This document shows positions 30,441 to 39,047 of a stretch of DNA of 64,000 nucleotides, piece by piece (position 1 is the first letter of the stretch; every line of letters begins with the position of its first letter). The notes beneath the pieces are model-generated. The model was given only the letters and a program-made list of their open reading frames with translations. It was not told the origin of the DNA and did no database searches. A program made the position numbers and the translations under genes. This stretch comes from a virus, in the IMG/VR virus record IMGVR_UViG_3300036823_000324, positions 1-64,000 of that record. One strand, 5' to 3'.

Positions 30441-31208
30441 TCAGTCCTCCCACTCGATCGTCATGAACCCGGTCTCGATGTCCTCCTCGCCGAAGCCGCC
30501 GCGCATCGGCGGCCCACACGACCACGTCTTTGGCCCGATCTGCTGGGGCCGGTGGTTGTGGCCGAAGACGATCGCGTCCCAGGGGCCCGAGGCTTCGAGG
30601 TCCTGGGCCTGCGGCAGCGGCTCGCGCGTCTCCATCACGGACATGCCGCTCGCGAGTGCCTCGCCCGCGATCAGCCAGTGCCCGATCAGGATCGATGGGC
30701 GGTCGGGGTCGAGTTTCGCGCCCATGCCCCGGGCGATGTCGATCAGCTTCTCGGCGACCAGGCGGCTGATCCCGCGCGGGTCGTGCGGGGCCTCGGCGAA
30801 GAGGCGGTTCGGCGGGGCCCACGGCAGGCACCCGACCTGCAGCCCGTTCGGGAGCTGGAGCAGCTCGGGCATGGTCATGACCTTCACCAGGTCGCCGGTC
30901 ACCCCCTCGGCGAGCTCGTCGAGGCAGGTGTAGCGCTCGCCGGCGTGGTCGTGGTTGCCGTGCAACAGGATCGTCGAGTGCGCCGGCGAGGCCTTCATCG
31001 CCTCGCGGGCGACCGCGTAGGCGACCGGCCCGGGCTTCGGCCCTTGGGCGACATCGCCGAGGAAGAGCATCACGTCGGCGTCGACCTCGCTGATCTTGCC
31101 GAGGATCCTCTTCGCGTCGGCGATCCGGGTGTTGCCGAGCTCAATGTCGGCGTGGCCGAGATGCGTCCCGCTCTCGAGGTGCAGGTCGCCGAACAGGACC
31201 GCCTTCAT
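30441..31208 (-). CDS. sbcD: SbcD/Mre11-like metallophosphoesterase
   Basis: 255 residues from ATG 31208; the longer frame is inside the previous gene. Metal ligands in order: D-x-H (GDLHLE, 7-12), GD (FLGDVAQG, about 48-55), GNHDH (about 82-86), GHW (about 177) and GHNH (FGHNHRPQQ, about 219). It lacks the C-terminal capping region found in SbcD. Pairs with the SbcC-like protein (T4 gp46/gp47-type complex). Confidence 0.9.
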   Translation of the reverse strand: MKAVLFGDLHLESGTHLGHADIELGNTRIADAKRILGKISEVDADVMLFLGDVAQGPKPGPVAYAVAREAMKASPAHSTILLHGNHDHAGERYTCLDELAEGVTGDLVKVMTMPELLQLPNGLQVGCLPWAPPNRLFAEAPHDPRGISRLVAEKLIDIARGMGAKLDPDRPSILIGHWLIAGEALASGMSVMETREPLPQAQDLEASGPWDAIVFGHNHRPQQIGPKTWSCGPPMRGGFGEEDIETGFMTIEWED

Positions 31209-31372
31209 CCTTGCTTCCTCTTCGTGTGGATCGTCCCTCGGGTGACACGCCGGGGTTTCATGTGGAGGGGATGGGCTCGTTCGGTGAACGAGCCGCTGCA
31301 ACGTTCGTCGGGCCCCATCATCACGCGCCCGCAGGCCGGGCACTCCCAGGTCACCTTGGTATCCGCTTTCAC
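31205..31372 (-). CDS. 55-residue zinc-ribbon protein
   Basis: GTG 31372 to TGA 31205, ATGA overlap to SbcD. WECPACGRVMMGPDERC is a Cys3 ribbon, followed by a basic tail (HMKPRRVTRGTIHTKRKQG). Confidence 0.6.
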   Translation of the reverse strand: MKADTKVTWECPACGRVMMGPDERCSGSFTERAHPLHMKPRRVTRGTIHTKRKQG

Positions 31373-31626
31373 TGTTCGATCTCCTTGGGGGTCACGTCGA
31401 TTACCTCCTCTGCGTCGATGTAGCCGCGGTCGTCGTCTGGCATCTGCGTCCATTCGACGGCCACCGAGGCGGGCGCAGGGGACATCCCCGGGACGAGCTT
31501 CCACAGCTGGGTACGGTCGTCGATCCGCATGGTCTCGTCGGGCTCGATCTGTGCGTGGATCTCGCCCGCCATGCCTTCGACGACCAGCTTGCCGTCACGC
31601 AGCCGCAGGCGGCCGATCGGAGCCAT
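31369..31626 (-). CDS. Unrecognised 85-residue protein
   Basis: β-rich start (IGRLRLRDGKLVVEGMAGEI) and acidic end. ATGA-type couplings on both sides; no family recognised. Confidence 0.55.
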   Translation of the reverse strand: MAPIGRLRLRDGKLVVEGMAGEIHAQIEPDETMRIDDRTQLWKLVPGMSPAPASVAVEWTQMPDDDRGYIDAEEVIDVTPKEIEQ

Positions 31627-31907
31627 CAGAGGTAGCCCCCCGAGTCCGCGGTGAGGTCACAGATCCTGTTCAGCAGGCGACCCCGGCGGTTCGCCGGATC
31701 GATACGCCGCCGCGTCGCCAGCTCACAGCCGATGATCGGATCACTGTGGCTGTCGCCGACGCCGAACCAGACGCCGAGGTAGTCCTGGTCGACCTCGCCC
31801 CACACGATGTGCAGGTAGGGGAGAGGAATCGCGGCAGGGTGCCAGGCGACGTGGAGCGGCCCGATCTTGAGGCTGCTGCCGAGTCCGTTCAGGTGGCGTC
31901 GGGCCAC
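31626..31907 (-). CDS. Unrecognised 93-residue protein
   Basis: IPLPYLHIVWGEVDQDYLGV followed by a helical end with DPIIGCELATRR. TGATG coupling. No family recognised. Confidence 0.55.
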   Translation of the reverse strand: MARRHLNGLGSSLKIGPLHVAWHPAAIPLPYLHIVWGEVDQDYLGVWFGVGDSHSDPIIGCELATRRRIDPANRRGRLLNRICDLTADSGGYL

Positions 31908-32113
31908 TAGGCGCGCCTTCGTGCCCGCTCGACCAGTTTCGACGCGGCTTCCTCTCCGCGTTCCTTCGCATGCCGGTAGACCTCGCGCTCCTCGGCGTCG
32001 TAGCCCATCCCGCCGATCGGTTCCGCCATCGTACGCGCGAGACCCTGCTCGAATCCTTCCTGCCGCAGTTGAGCCAGGCGCAGATCCTTCCTCAGTTCCT
32101 TCCCACCGAACAT
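31907..32113 (-). CDS. Unrecognised 68-residue helical protein
   Basis: ATG 32113 after GAAAGGAGAGCG. Charged helices (ELRKDLRLAQLRQEGFEQGL, EREVYRHAKERGEEAASKLV). No family recognised. Confidence 0.55.
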   Translation of the reverse strand: MFGGKELRKDLRLAQLRQEGFEQGLARTMAEPIGGMGYDAEEREVYRHAKERGEEAASKLVERARRRA

Positions 32114-32126
32114 CGCTCTCCTTTCG

Positions 32127-32585
32127 TCAGGCGCCGTGGCACCGCTTGAACTTCTTGCCGCTACCGCAGGGGCACGGGTCGTTGCGGCCGACCAGCTTCC
32201 CCGTCTCCGGGTCCCGGGTGAACACCCGGCCCTTCGTCTCGCCCTCGCAGCTGCGCCTGAACTTCTGCAGCTCGGGGTCGTAGACGATCCAGCAGATCGC
32301 CTCGTCCGCCAGCTGGTCAGCCTCCCAGTCGTCGGCGAGGGCGGTGACCCTCCCGCAATGCGCACAGGCGCCGCCGTCGACGATCTCGTCCATCACCTTC
32401 TTGAGCGCCCGCATCGGGTCCAGGCCGGCGCCGACGGCGTGCCCATACCCATAGTCGATGTAGACGTTCCAGATGGTCGGCTCGTTGTCGTCCTCGTAGC
32501 GGAGCTGGATGCTCTTCGCGCCGGTGCGGGCGATGAAGTCGTACGCCGCGACGAAGACGGGATCCTCGGGGCTCTTCGCTTCCAT
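32127..32585 (-). CDS. SEC-C motif protein
   Basis: 152 residues from ATG 32585 (TGATG overlap). The C-terminus [18 protein letters not shown] is a textbook SEC-C zinc motif as at the end of SecA; a second pair CAHCG lies near residue 82. The N-terminal 75 residues are α/β with an aromatic-rich strand ([14 protein letters not shown]). Usually a nucleic-acid or protein-binding adaptor; function here unknown. Confidence 0.85.
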   Translation of the reverse strand: MEAKSPEDPVFVAAYDFIARTGAKSIQLRYEDDNEPTIWNVYIDYGYGHAVGAGLDPMRALKKVMDEIVDGGACAHCGRVTALADDWEADQLADEAICWIVYDPELQKFRRSCEGETKGRVFTRDPETGKLVGRNDPCPCGSGKKFKRCHGA

Positions 32586-33064
32586 CAGGCGGCCGGGAGG
32601 TCGATGCCGGTGACAGCAGGGCCCGTGCGCTCGAAGGGCACGTAGTTCGCGCGGGCTCGGCTCACTCCCGACCCCGGCTCCCTGTCGATGTTGAACGAGA
32701 CCGTCACGCACTCGCGGCCGAGGCCGTTCCACTCGCCGATCACCGGTACCACCTCCTCGAGCAGCTCGCAGAGGCGGCGCTTCGCGTGTTCGTCGATCCC
32801 GTTCGTCAGGTTTGCGGCGGTATCCCGTTTGTAGGCGTCGGGACGGACCTCGAAGACGACGACGCACCCACGTCGCTTCGGCTGCCGATTATTCCGATCC
32901 GGCGCCTGCGGGCAGACCGTCACCCTGAACTCGCCGACCTTCGCAGCGACGCCGTGATGGGAGACCACGGCGTCCTCGGCCTGGTCGGAGTCGAGCCAGG
33001 CGACGACCGCGCGCAGCTGGTCGACGTCGACGCCGCGGAACGGCTCAGCCGGCGAGGTAGTCAC
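32585..33064 (-). CDS. Unrecognised protein, possible annealing-associated factor
   Basis: 159 residues from GTG 33064, with GGAGGAGA upstream and a 20-bp overlap with the annealing-protein candidate. α/β with [46 protein letters not shown]. Co-translated with the recombinase gene; no family recognised. Confidence 0.55.
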   Translation of the reverse strand: MTTSPAEPFRGVDVDQLRAVVAWLDSDQAEDAVVSHHGVAAKVGEFRVTVCPQAPDRNNRQPKRRGCVVVFEVRPDAYKRDTAANLTNGIDEHAKRRLCELLEEVVPVIGEWNGLGRECVTVSFNIDREPGSGVSRARANYVPFERTGPAVTGIDLPAA

Positions 33065-34238
33065 CGAGCGTCTCCTCCGTGATCTCGCCGTTGCTGCCCC
33101 ATTCGAGCCATTCGAGGGCCTGGCGCCCCTGCTTCTCTTTGCGGGGGTCATCCGCGCCGAGCATGGCGTCCACGAGTTCGGCAAGCCAGCGCCGGCCGTC
33201 GTCTTCGGAGACGATGTCCTCGACGTCCTGGCCGGCGAAGGGGCCTTTTTTCGGCTTGAAGCCGCGCTCGGGTTTCGGGATCTCGAAGGCGTCCTCGGTG
33301 TTGCCGTCGACATCCCATTCCTCGGGCTCGGCGCCGCCGGCCTCGACCTCGGAGAGGTCGACGGGGTCACCACCTTCTTCGGCGGCCTCTTCGGCGGCGT
33401 CGAGTTCGTCCAGGTCGGCCGGCACCTGTGCGAGGCGATCGGCGTGACTGACATCGGGGTCAGGGGTCGTGTCCTCGATCTGGGCGACCGGTTCGGCATC
33501 TTCGGCGGACCCGCCGTAGAGCTCGGCCGCACCCGACCGGAACTGTGCGGCGATCAGATCCCTGACGTGAGGGTTGCTCCAGTCCGGGGTCATGTTCCAG
33601 CCGATGACCAGGAACGGCTTGGCCAACTCCGCCGCGGAGTATTTGCCTTTCACACTCAGCAGGAGACGGACGCAGCGGAGGAAGGATTTCGTCTCGGCCT
33701 TCTCGTTGACGAACTCGAGTTCTTCGTCGTAGGCCTTGTCGATCGCGTCGTCGTCGACATTCGCGTTCTTCTCGCGGAGCCGGCGGGCGACTTTACGCCG
33801 CAGCTGGTCGAAGCGGACGGTCTTCGACTGGGTGGAGTGACGCCACAGGCCGTCCGGTCCGCGCATCTTGGCGGTGGTGGTGGTGGTGATGCCGGTGCCG
33901 CCCATGTAGTCGCGCTTCTGGTCGACGATCTCGATCTGGGCGAGGTCGGCGAGTTTGGCGAGGCCGACCTTGTTGAGGGCGCGGCCACCCTGCACGGGGA
34001 AGGAGTCACTCTGGACATTCAGCTGGACGATGCGAGGGTTGGGCGACCAGTTCGGGTCGAGCTGCACCACCTGCGAGATCGGCCCGAGCACGTGGACGCG
34101 CTGTTCGAGCTGCGGGGTGATGGAGATCATCCGTTTGCCGCCGACTTCTTCGACGGTCACACCCGTCTGCTGAGAGAGCCATTCCTCAGTTTTCGTGAGC
34201 TCGCGACTGTCGGAGCGCTCGACCTCGGTACCCGCCAT
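33045..34238 (-). CDS. Candidate single-strand annealing recombinase
   Basis: 397 residues from ATG 34238, after GGGAGGACAC. The central region holds GGRALNKVGLAKLADLAQIE, then a charged strand segment, KAETKSFLRCVRLLLSVKGK and AAELAKPFLVIGWN, the order 'L.K.GL.kLA...GI ... KA.T.a..R.....l....y....l..PfvV' seen in RecT/ERF/Rad52-type phage annealing proteins. An acidic linker (270-325) joins a C-terminal unit (PKKGPFAGQDVEDIVSEDDG then RRWLAELVD) like the small C-terminal domain of ExoX/ExoI-type proteins. It leads the recombination operon with SbcCD downstream. Assignment is inferred. Confidence 0.5.
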   Translation of the reverse strand: MAGTEVERSDSRELTKTEEWLSQQTGVTVEEVGGKRMISITPQLEQRVHVLGPISQVVQLDPNWSPNPRIVQLNVQSDSFPVQGGRALNKVGLAKLADLAQIEIVDQKRDYMGGTGITTTTTAKMRGPDGLWRHSTQSKTVRFDQLRRKVARRLREKNANVDDDAIDKAYDEELEFVNEKAETKSFLRCVRLLLSVKGKYSAAELAKPFLVIGWNMTPDWSNPHVRDLIAAQFRSGAAELYGGSAEDAEPVAQIEDTTPDPDVSHADRLAQVPADLDELDAAEEAAEEGGDPVDLSEVEAGGAEPEEWDVDGNTEDAFEIPKPERGFKPKKGPFAGQDVEDIVSEDDGRRWLAELVDAMLGADDPRKEKQGRQALEWLEWGSNGEITEETLGDYLAG

Positions 34239-34308
34239 GTGTCCTCCCTCTATCCGATCCTCTAATCCTCTCGGAGGAGGCTACCAGATCCCCTCAAATA
34301 GCGGGGAT

Positions 34309-34335
34309 GGGCTACTACTACTAGCTAGCTAGCCC
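34309..34335 (-). terminator. Weak hairpin over the tail-fibre stop codon
   Basis: GGGCTA and TAGCCC pair over a 15-nt loop made of CTA/CTAG repeats; on the minus strand the region reads TAG stops in all frames. It marks the border between the structural operon and the recombination module. No T-tract. Confidence 0.35.
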
Positions 34336-35723
34336 CACGGCCGTATGCCGATATGCAGCCCGCGCACCAGGACTTGGCCCGACGGCGTGGAGCTTCCCTG
34401 AAAGGAGACGACACCGGGCGCTTTTTCGGCTTCCGGAGCTATGAAGAACAGCGCCGCTGGTAGCTGCGGCCCGTAGTTCATCCCGGTGCCGCTCTCTATC
34501 CCCGCGATCAAAGTTTCAAGGTTGGCTTTGGTGATCGTGGCGCCTGATTCCATCGCCGTCGCCGCGGCCGGCGCGGTGACGAACCGCGACCAAGTCGTTT
34601 CAGCGCTTCCGACCTTGCTCACCGACGCGACCTTGACACCGAAGATGTTCAACTGGACGACGGCGGTGTTGCCCGTCACGACCGGTCCCAGCCAACCACG
34701 GACGACGACCTCAAGCATTTGATGCGGCTTGACCACGGGAAGTTCGAGTTTCGTGCCACCCGAGAATTCGGCGGGAGAGGTGCTCGTGACCCCGATTTCT
34801 CCTGGTATCCAGAGGTGGGCCGCCGCACTGCCACCGGCCTGAAGCGCTGCCTTGACATCGCTGCCGAGCTTTTCCATCGTGACCGCTTCGGCGGCGAGTT
34901 TCCCGGCCGTCACCGCCAGCGCTTTGATCTTCGCTTCTTCGACGGCTTCCGAGCCGATTTTCGCCGCGGTGACGGCGCTCGCGGCGATCTTCGCGGCCGT
35001 CACCGCTTCGGCGGCGAGCTTGACGGCCGTCACGGCGCCGGTGCCGAGCTTGGCTTCGGTCACCGCTTCTGCGGCGAGCAGCGCCGCGGTGATCGCGCCG
35101 TTCGCGATCTTGGCGGTGGTCACCGCGCCGGCCTGGATCGCGGCGGTCACGACGGCTTCTGCGGCGATCTTGGCGGCGGTGACCGCGCTCGCGGCTAGTT
35201 CATTGGTCCCGATCCCGCCCGCCTTCACCTTCGGGACCATCCCGCCCCCCGGCGCGCGTTCCCATTCCATAGACGTGCTCGAGCCGAGCGCCGTGCTCGT
35301 GATCATCGCTCCGGTGACGCCGTCGATCCCGCTCTGTTCGATCGACGTGATTTCGGTGCCCGACCAGGTGACGGTCCCGATCTTGCGGGAGTTGGCCGGC
35401 GCGGACGCGGCGATCACGATGTCGGTAGCCGTCAATTCTTCGGTTTCCCCGGCGATCACGAAAACCCCGTAAGTGGCCGCGGCTCCCGTGACCGTGACGG
35501 TGATGATCGATTTCCACCAGCGCATCTGGCCGTCGATGATCATGCTCGACTGGCCGGCGATCGAGTCGTCGCCATCGTCGATCGGCACGAACTGCAGGTG
35601 GGTCGAGGAGGCGCGTTCCATCCGCACCCCGATCGCGATCCCGCTCAGCACCTCCTGGATCGCGTTGAGCCAGTTGGCCGGGACGACGGTGACGCCGTCC
35701 ACGTAGTCGATGTCACGGGACAC
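34329..35723 (-). CDS. Tail fibre with AxTAAKIA repeats
   Basis: 464 residues. N-terminal attachment part with VDGVTVVPANWLNAIQEVLS, a familiar start for phage fibres. Residues about 175-290 contain about 12 imperfect repeats of roughly 10 residues (AVTAAKIAAE, AVTEAKLGTG, AVTAVKLAAE), as in trimeric fibre shafts, then a β-rich receptor-binding end of about 170 residues. Last gene of the structural operon, the usual place for the host-recognition fibre. Confidence 0.85.
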   Translation of the reverse strand: MSRDIDYVDGVTVVPANWLNAIQEVLSGIAIGVRMERASSTHLQFVPIDDGDDSIAGQSSMIIDGQMRWWKSIITVTVTGAAATYGVFVIAGETEELTATDIVIAASAPANSRKIGTVTWSGTEITSIEQSGIDGVTGAMITSTALGSSTSMEWERAPGGGMVPKVKAGGIGTNELAASAVTAAKIAAEAVVTAAIQAGAVTTAKIANGAITAALLAAEAVTEAKLGTGAVTAVKLAAEAVTAAKIAASAVTAAKIGSEAVEEAKIKALAVTAGKLAAEAVTMEKLGSDVKAALQAGGSAAAHLWIPGEIGVTSTSPAEFSGGTKLELPVVKPHQMLEVVVRGWLGPVVTGNTAVVQLNIFGVKVASVSKVGSAETTWSRFVTAPAAATAMESGATITKANLETLIAGIESGTGMNYGPQLPAALFFIAPEAEKAPGVVSFQGSSTPSGQVLVRGLHIGIRPWG

Positions 35724-35761
35724 GCCCCTATGGTCGCGGGTCGGGGGGCGCCCTGGCTAGG

Positions 35762-37072
35762 TCAGAGGTGGTCGCCGGCTTTGCTGACGCCGGCGATGAA
35801 GGTACCGAAGTGCACTTCGGTATCGACATTGCAGGCCAGATGGGCCGGTTTCGTGTCTTCGATCAGCTGGCGCACCCGTTCGGCGAGGGTGCCCGAGATG
35901 CTGTAGGCGATGTGGACTTCGAACGAGCGGTTGGCGAAGTTGGTCAGCACACGGACGCCCGTGGCGCTGAAGGATTTGTTCTCGGTCTGGATCAGTTCGA
36001 CGATCAGGTCGATGAAGGTCGAGCTCGCCGAGTCGCGCCGTGCCTTCCACCGTCCCTCGAGGACCGTCTGGCGCTGGGCGGCGGTGAATCCGACCGGCGC
36101 CACCCCCAGCCGCGCCTCGCGCTCGCGCATCGCCAGCAGGTCGAACTGCGGTCCGTAGCGCCGCGATCGCGACACGTCGCGGCCACCGGCCCAGCCATAG
36201 AGGTTGCGGTTGGAGACGGCGAGGTCGCCGTAGAAGGGCTCCTCCGGGTCTACACCTACGCAGGCCGTACCGCCCGTCATCGCAAGCTGCTCGCCGCCTT
36301 TCCTCGTCGTTTCCACGTAGAGCCAGTGCTGGCCGGGCGTCGAGAGCGTCACCGGCGTCCCCGTCGGGATCGTGCCTTCCCCGCCGGTGCAGCCGGTGAA
36401 GGTCGTCGACGTCTTGCCCGTGTAGTTCACCTTCTGGCCGGCGATCAGCAATGTGCCCGAAGGGGGGAATTTTTCGGTCGCGGTCACTCCGATCGTCGCC
36501 AGCGGCAGCGTCTGGGTACTCGAGAGCGCGGTCGCGGGCAACACGAGGGTCGCCTTCAGCGCCAGCAGCGTCCAGCCGGGCATGGCGATCGCGAATGACG
36601 CGCTGGCCTCGATTTCTTCTTTGCCGAAGAGCTGCTTGACGGCGAGATGGCTGGTCGGCGTCGTGGCGATCGCCGTCGCCCCCATGACGAGGAGGTAGAA
36701 CCAGTATTCGCCCGCTTCGGGCGGCGCGAAGGTCGGCCCGGCCTTGAGCACTTTTTCTTCCCCGGTGGCGGCATGGGCGGCGCGCACGCCGCGGGGGAAG
36801 CGCGGCAGGTCGGTCGCTTCGAACTGTGTGAGCTTCGCGGTGCCCGGGCTTTCCGCCCGCCAGATCGTCGACCAGGCGCCGCCGCGCCCGAGCGGGTCGA
36901 GGATCAGATTTTCGGCCTCGATCTCGTTGGCGGTGGTGGGCTGGCCGGACATCGCCAGCGGCCGGTCGAGGTAGGTCGGCAGCGACATCGCCGAGATGTC
37001 CTGGAGCGCCTGGCGGATCCGGGCCGCCTCGAGGGCTTTGGCCTGCATGACGGCGCGCGCGACGTCGCTCAT
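35762..37072 (-). CDS. Baseplate/tail protein, XkdU/DUF2313-like C-terminus
   Basis: 436 residues from ATG 37072 (ATGA overlap); the frame upstream is not coding. The N-terminal 30 residues are helical, 60-260 are strand-rich insertion-like domains (TFAPPEAGEYWFYLLVMGAT), and the last 140 include LLAMREREARLGVAPVGFTA, IVELIQTENKSFS and SGTLAERVRQLIEDTKPAHL, the helix-hairpin pattern of XkdU (YmfQ/gp48). Its place after baseplate J and before the fibre agrees. The N-terminal part is atypically large. Confidence 0.6.
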   Translation of the reverse strand: MSDVARAVMQAKALEAARIRQALQDISAMSLPTYLDRPLAMSGQPTTANEIEAENLILDPLGRGGAWSTIWRAESPGTAKLTQFEATDLPRFPRGVRAAHAATGEEKVLKAGPTFAPPEAGEYWFYLLVMGATAIATTPTSHLAVKQLFGKEEIEASASFAIAMPGWTLLALKATLVLPATALSSTQTLPLATIGVTATEKFPPSGTLLIAGQKVNYTGKTSTTFTGCTGGEGTIPTGTPVTLSTPGQHWLYVETTRKGGEQLAMTGGTACVGVDPEEPFYGDLAVSNRNLYGWAGGRDVSRSRRYGPQFDLLAMREREARLGVAPVGFTAAQRQTVLEGRWKARRDSASSTFIDLIVELIQTENKSFSATGVRVLTNFANRSFEVHIAYSISGTLAERVRQLIEDTKPAHLACNVDTEVHFGTFIAGVSKAGDHL

Positions 37073-37152
37073 TCGGGCGCACCTCCGACCCAGCCGAGCA
37101 GCAGGATCGCGGCGACCACGAATGCCAGCTGTGCCCAGTCGCCGAGGCTCAT
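37069..37152 (-). CDS. 27-residue single-TM peptide
   Basis: ATG 37152 to TGA 37069, 4-bp overlaps on both sides. One hydrophobic helix (WAQLAFVVAAILLLGWVGGA). Sits between two tail genes, where a membrane peptide is unexpected. Below gene-finder limits, but the start/stop geometry supports it. Confidence 0.55.
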   Translation of the reverse strand: MSLGDWAQLAFVVAAILLLGWVGGAPE

Positions 37153-39047
37153 GGTTCTTCGGATTCCTGGTAGAAGGGCGGTTCCCAGAGGTAGGACGGC
37201 GCCCATCCCTCCTGCAGGGCCAGCTGTGGCGCTTCGGGCTGCTGCGCCGAGCTCGTGAACCGTGGGCCGGTCCATTCATTGCTGCCGCGGTCGCCGTCGA
37301 TCGGGCCCTCGGGGGCGAGCGCCCCTTCGACCAGCGCCACCTCGTCGAAGGTCACCTGGCCTACCGCTTCGACTTCGTCACCCCACAGGCTCAGGCCGAT
37401 GGCCACGTAGGCGGTTCCGGGGGGCGCCGTCGCGCCGGCGAGTTCCAGCCACGAGGGTTGCAGCTCGCCCGTGCCTGCCGCGACCGACAGGTCTTCGCCC
37501 AGGGGTTCGCCGTCTTCGTCCCGGAAGCCGACCGAGAGCTCGCCGTGGGTGTCGGGGCTCGCGTACGCGCTCAGGGCGCCCGCCGAGAAGACCTGACCCG
37601 CTTTCGCCGGCAGCCGGCGTTCGGTTGCGATGCGCCGCCCCGGGAAGTAGGCCCCGGCCAGCATCGCGGTCGCCTCGGCCACTTCTTCTTCGCTCAGATC
37701 GGTGAGGAAGACGGCGAAGGGGAGCATCTGGCCGGCCGCGAAGTTGCCGCCCATGTTGCCGACGATGAACGACTGCCCGGTGTCCTGATGCGTGGTGACG
37801 GACGCGCCGCTCGCCACCAGCACGGCGTTCACGTAGGAGGCATAGGTATTGGCCACGCCGTCCCAGGCGACGGCCACGATACAGCTGGCCCCGCTTTTGA
37901 CCTGTTCACCCGTCGCGGCCTTGTTGGAGGCGGTTTCCCCGTTGCCGAGCCTGAAGGTGAGGTTCCCCGCAGCCGAGACGTAGACGCCGCTGTTCAGCCC
38001 TCCTGCCCCTCCGCAGATCCCTTCGGCCGTCGTGATCGATGGGAAGTTGAAGGCGGCGAGGAACGTCCTCCGGACCCCCCGAGCAAAGGGGCCGATGTCG
38101 GAGGCCGATTCGTTGGCGGTTCCAGACCAGCCCGCGAGGCCGGATTCAAGCTGGGCGACGGTCGGGAAGTATTCGCCTGCGACTTCGCCGCGTTCCCAGA
38201 GTGGTTCTTTCCACGCGTATTTGCCGGTGACGACCGTGCCGCTGGAAGTGCTGGAGATGATCACATAGGGCTGGGCAAAGGCAACTTCGCCGCCGGGGAT
38301 GACGCAGACGCGGGTCTGAGTGCCGGATTTCGTGATGGCGACGAGGTCGCTGCTCAGGAATGACCCGGCTGCGGTGAGGTAGCGGAGGCCGTAGGTGAAT
38401 TGCATTCCGGCCGCCGCCTGGACGATTTCCGCAGGCATCTTGATCACGATCTTTTCCCCGGCGACGACGGGGAAACGACAAGCTTCGGAGGACGCGACCG
38501 GGAGGAACTGCGTGTTGCCCGCGATCGAGGCTTTGGACGTGGCAGTGACGTAGTTGGTCCAGCCTTCTTTTTCTTCGAGGACGGTCGTCCCGAAGTTCTG
38601 AGTGAAGAAGTTGTTCCATTTCTTCAGCGGGTTGACGCAGAGGTTCGTCCGCGTCTTCCACCCGGTGTCGATGTAGTTGGTGCCGCCGAGGGTGGCCACG
38701 GCACTGCCGGGAACCAGCCCCGGCGCCACGAGCCCCCCACCATTGACGAAAACCCCCGCAGGGAGTGGGACAGTTCCGAGATTTGGGACTACGACGGCGC
38801 TCGCCGCGCTCGCAGGAGGCGCGTAAAGAAGCGCGGCCCGCGACAAGGGGCCACCCGCGGCGAGGGTCTTCAGGGCGAGGGAGCGCTCCCCCAGGATCGT
38901 CGGGCCGTAGGAGGGGTCGCTCTCGGCGAGGCCGGAGCCCACGACCCGGCTATCGTCGACTACCCCTTCGGCGACAACCCGCGGATCGGCCTTGATCGCC
39001 CCCGACTCGAAGCCGGGATCGAGGTAGAGGTTGGCGACGGCGGTCAT
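37149..39047 (-). CDS. Tail adhesin with lectin-like domains
   Basis: 632 residues. Begins VANLYLDPGFESG, a carbohydrate-binding-module-like opening; about 110-310 another CBM-like part (TRTNLCVNPLKKWNN), 310-480 a concanavalin/LamG-like jelly roll (FNFPSITTAEGICGGAGGLN, GVANTYASYVNAVLVASG), and 490-590 a second CBM-like unit (VFSAGALSAYASPDTHGELS, VTFDEVALVEG). These are typical sugar-binding modules for host-surface recognition. Lies between baseplate J and XkdU. Confidence 0.75.
   Translation of the reverse strand: MTAVANLYLDPGFESGAIKADPRVVAEGVVDDSRVVGSGLAESDPSYGPTILGERSLALKTLAAGGPLSRAALLYAPPASAASAVVVPNLGTVPLPAGVFVNGGGLVAPGLVPGSAVATLGGTNYIDTGWKTRTNLCVNPLKKWNNFFTQNFGTTVLEEKEGWTNYVTATSKASIAGNTQFLPVASSEACRFPVVAGEKIVIKMPAEIVQAAAGMQFTYGLRYLTAAGSFLSSDLVAITKSGTQTRVCVIPGGEVAFAQPYVIISSTSSGTVVTGKYAWKEPLWERGEVAGEYFPTVAQLESGLAGWSGTANESASDIGPFARGVRRTFLAAFNFPSITTAEGICGGAGGLNSGVYVSAAGNLTFRLGNGETASNKAATGEQVKSGASCIVAVAWDGVANTYASYVNAVLVASGASVTTHQDTGQSFIVGNMGGNFAAGQMLPFAVFLTDLSEEEVAEATAMLAGAYFPGRRIATERRLPAKAGQVFSAGALSAYASPDTHGELSVGFRDEDGEPLGEDLSVAAGTGELQPSWLELAGATAPPGTAYVAIGLSLWGDEVEAVGQVTFDEVALVEGALAPEGPIDGDRGSNEWTGPRFTSSAQQPEAPQLALQEGWAPSYLWEPPFYQESEEP

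Noticed and set aside
34329-35723. Collagen-like or β-helix designation for the fibre repeats
   Set aside because: The repeat is the AVTAAKIA type of fibre shaft, not Gly-X-Y.
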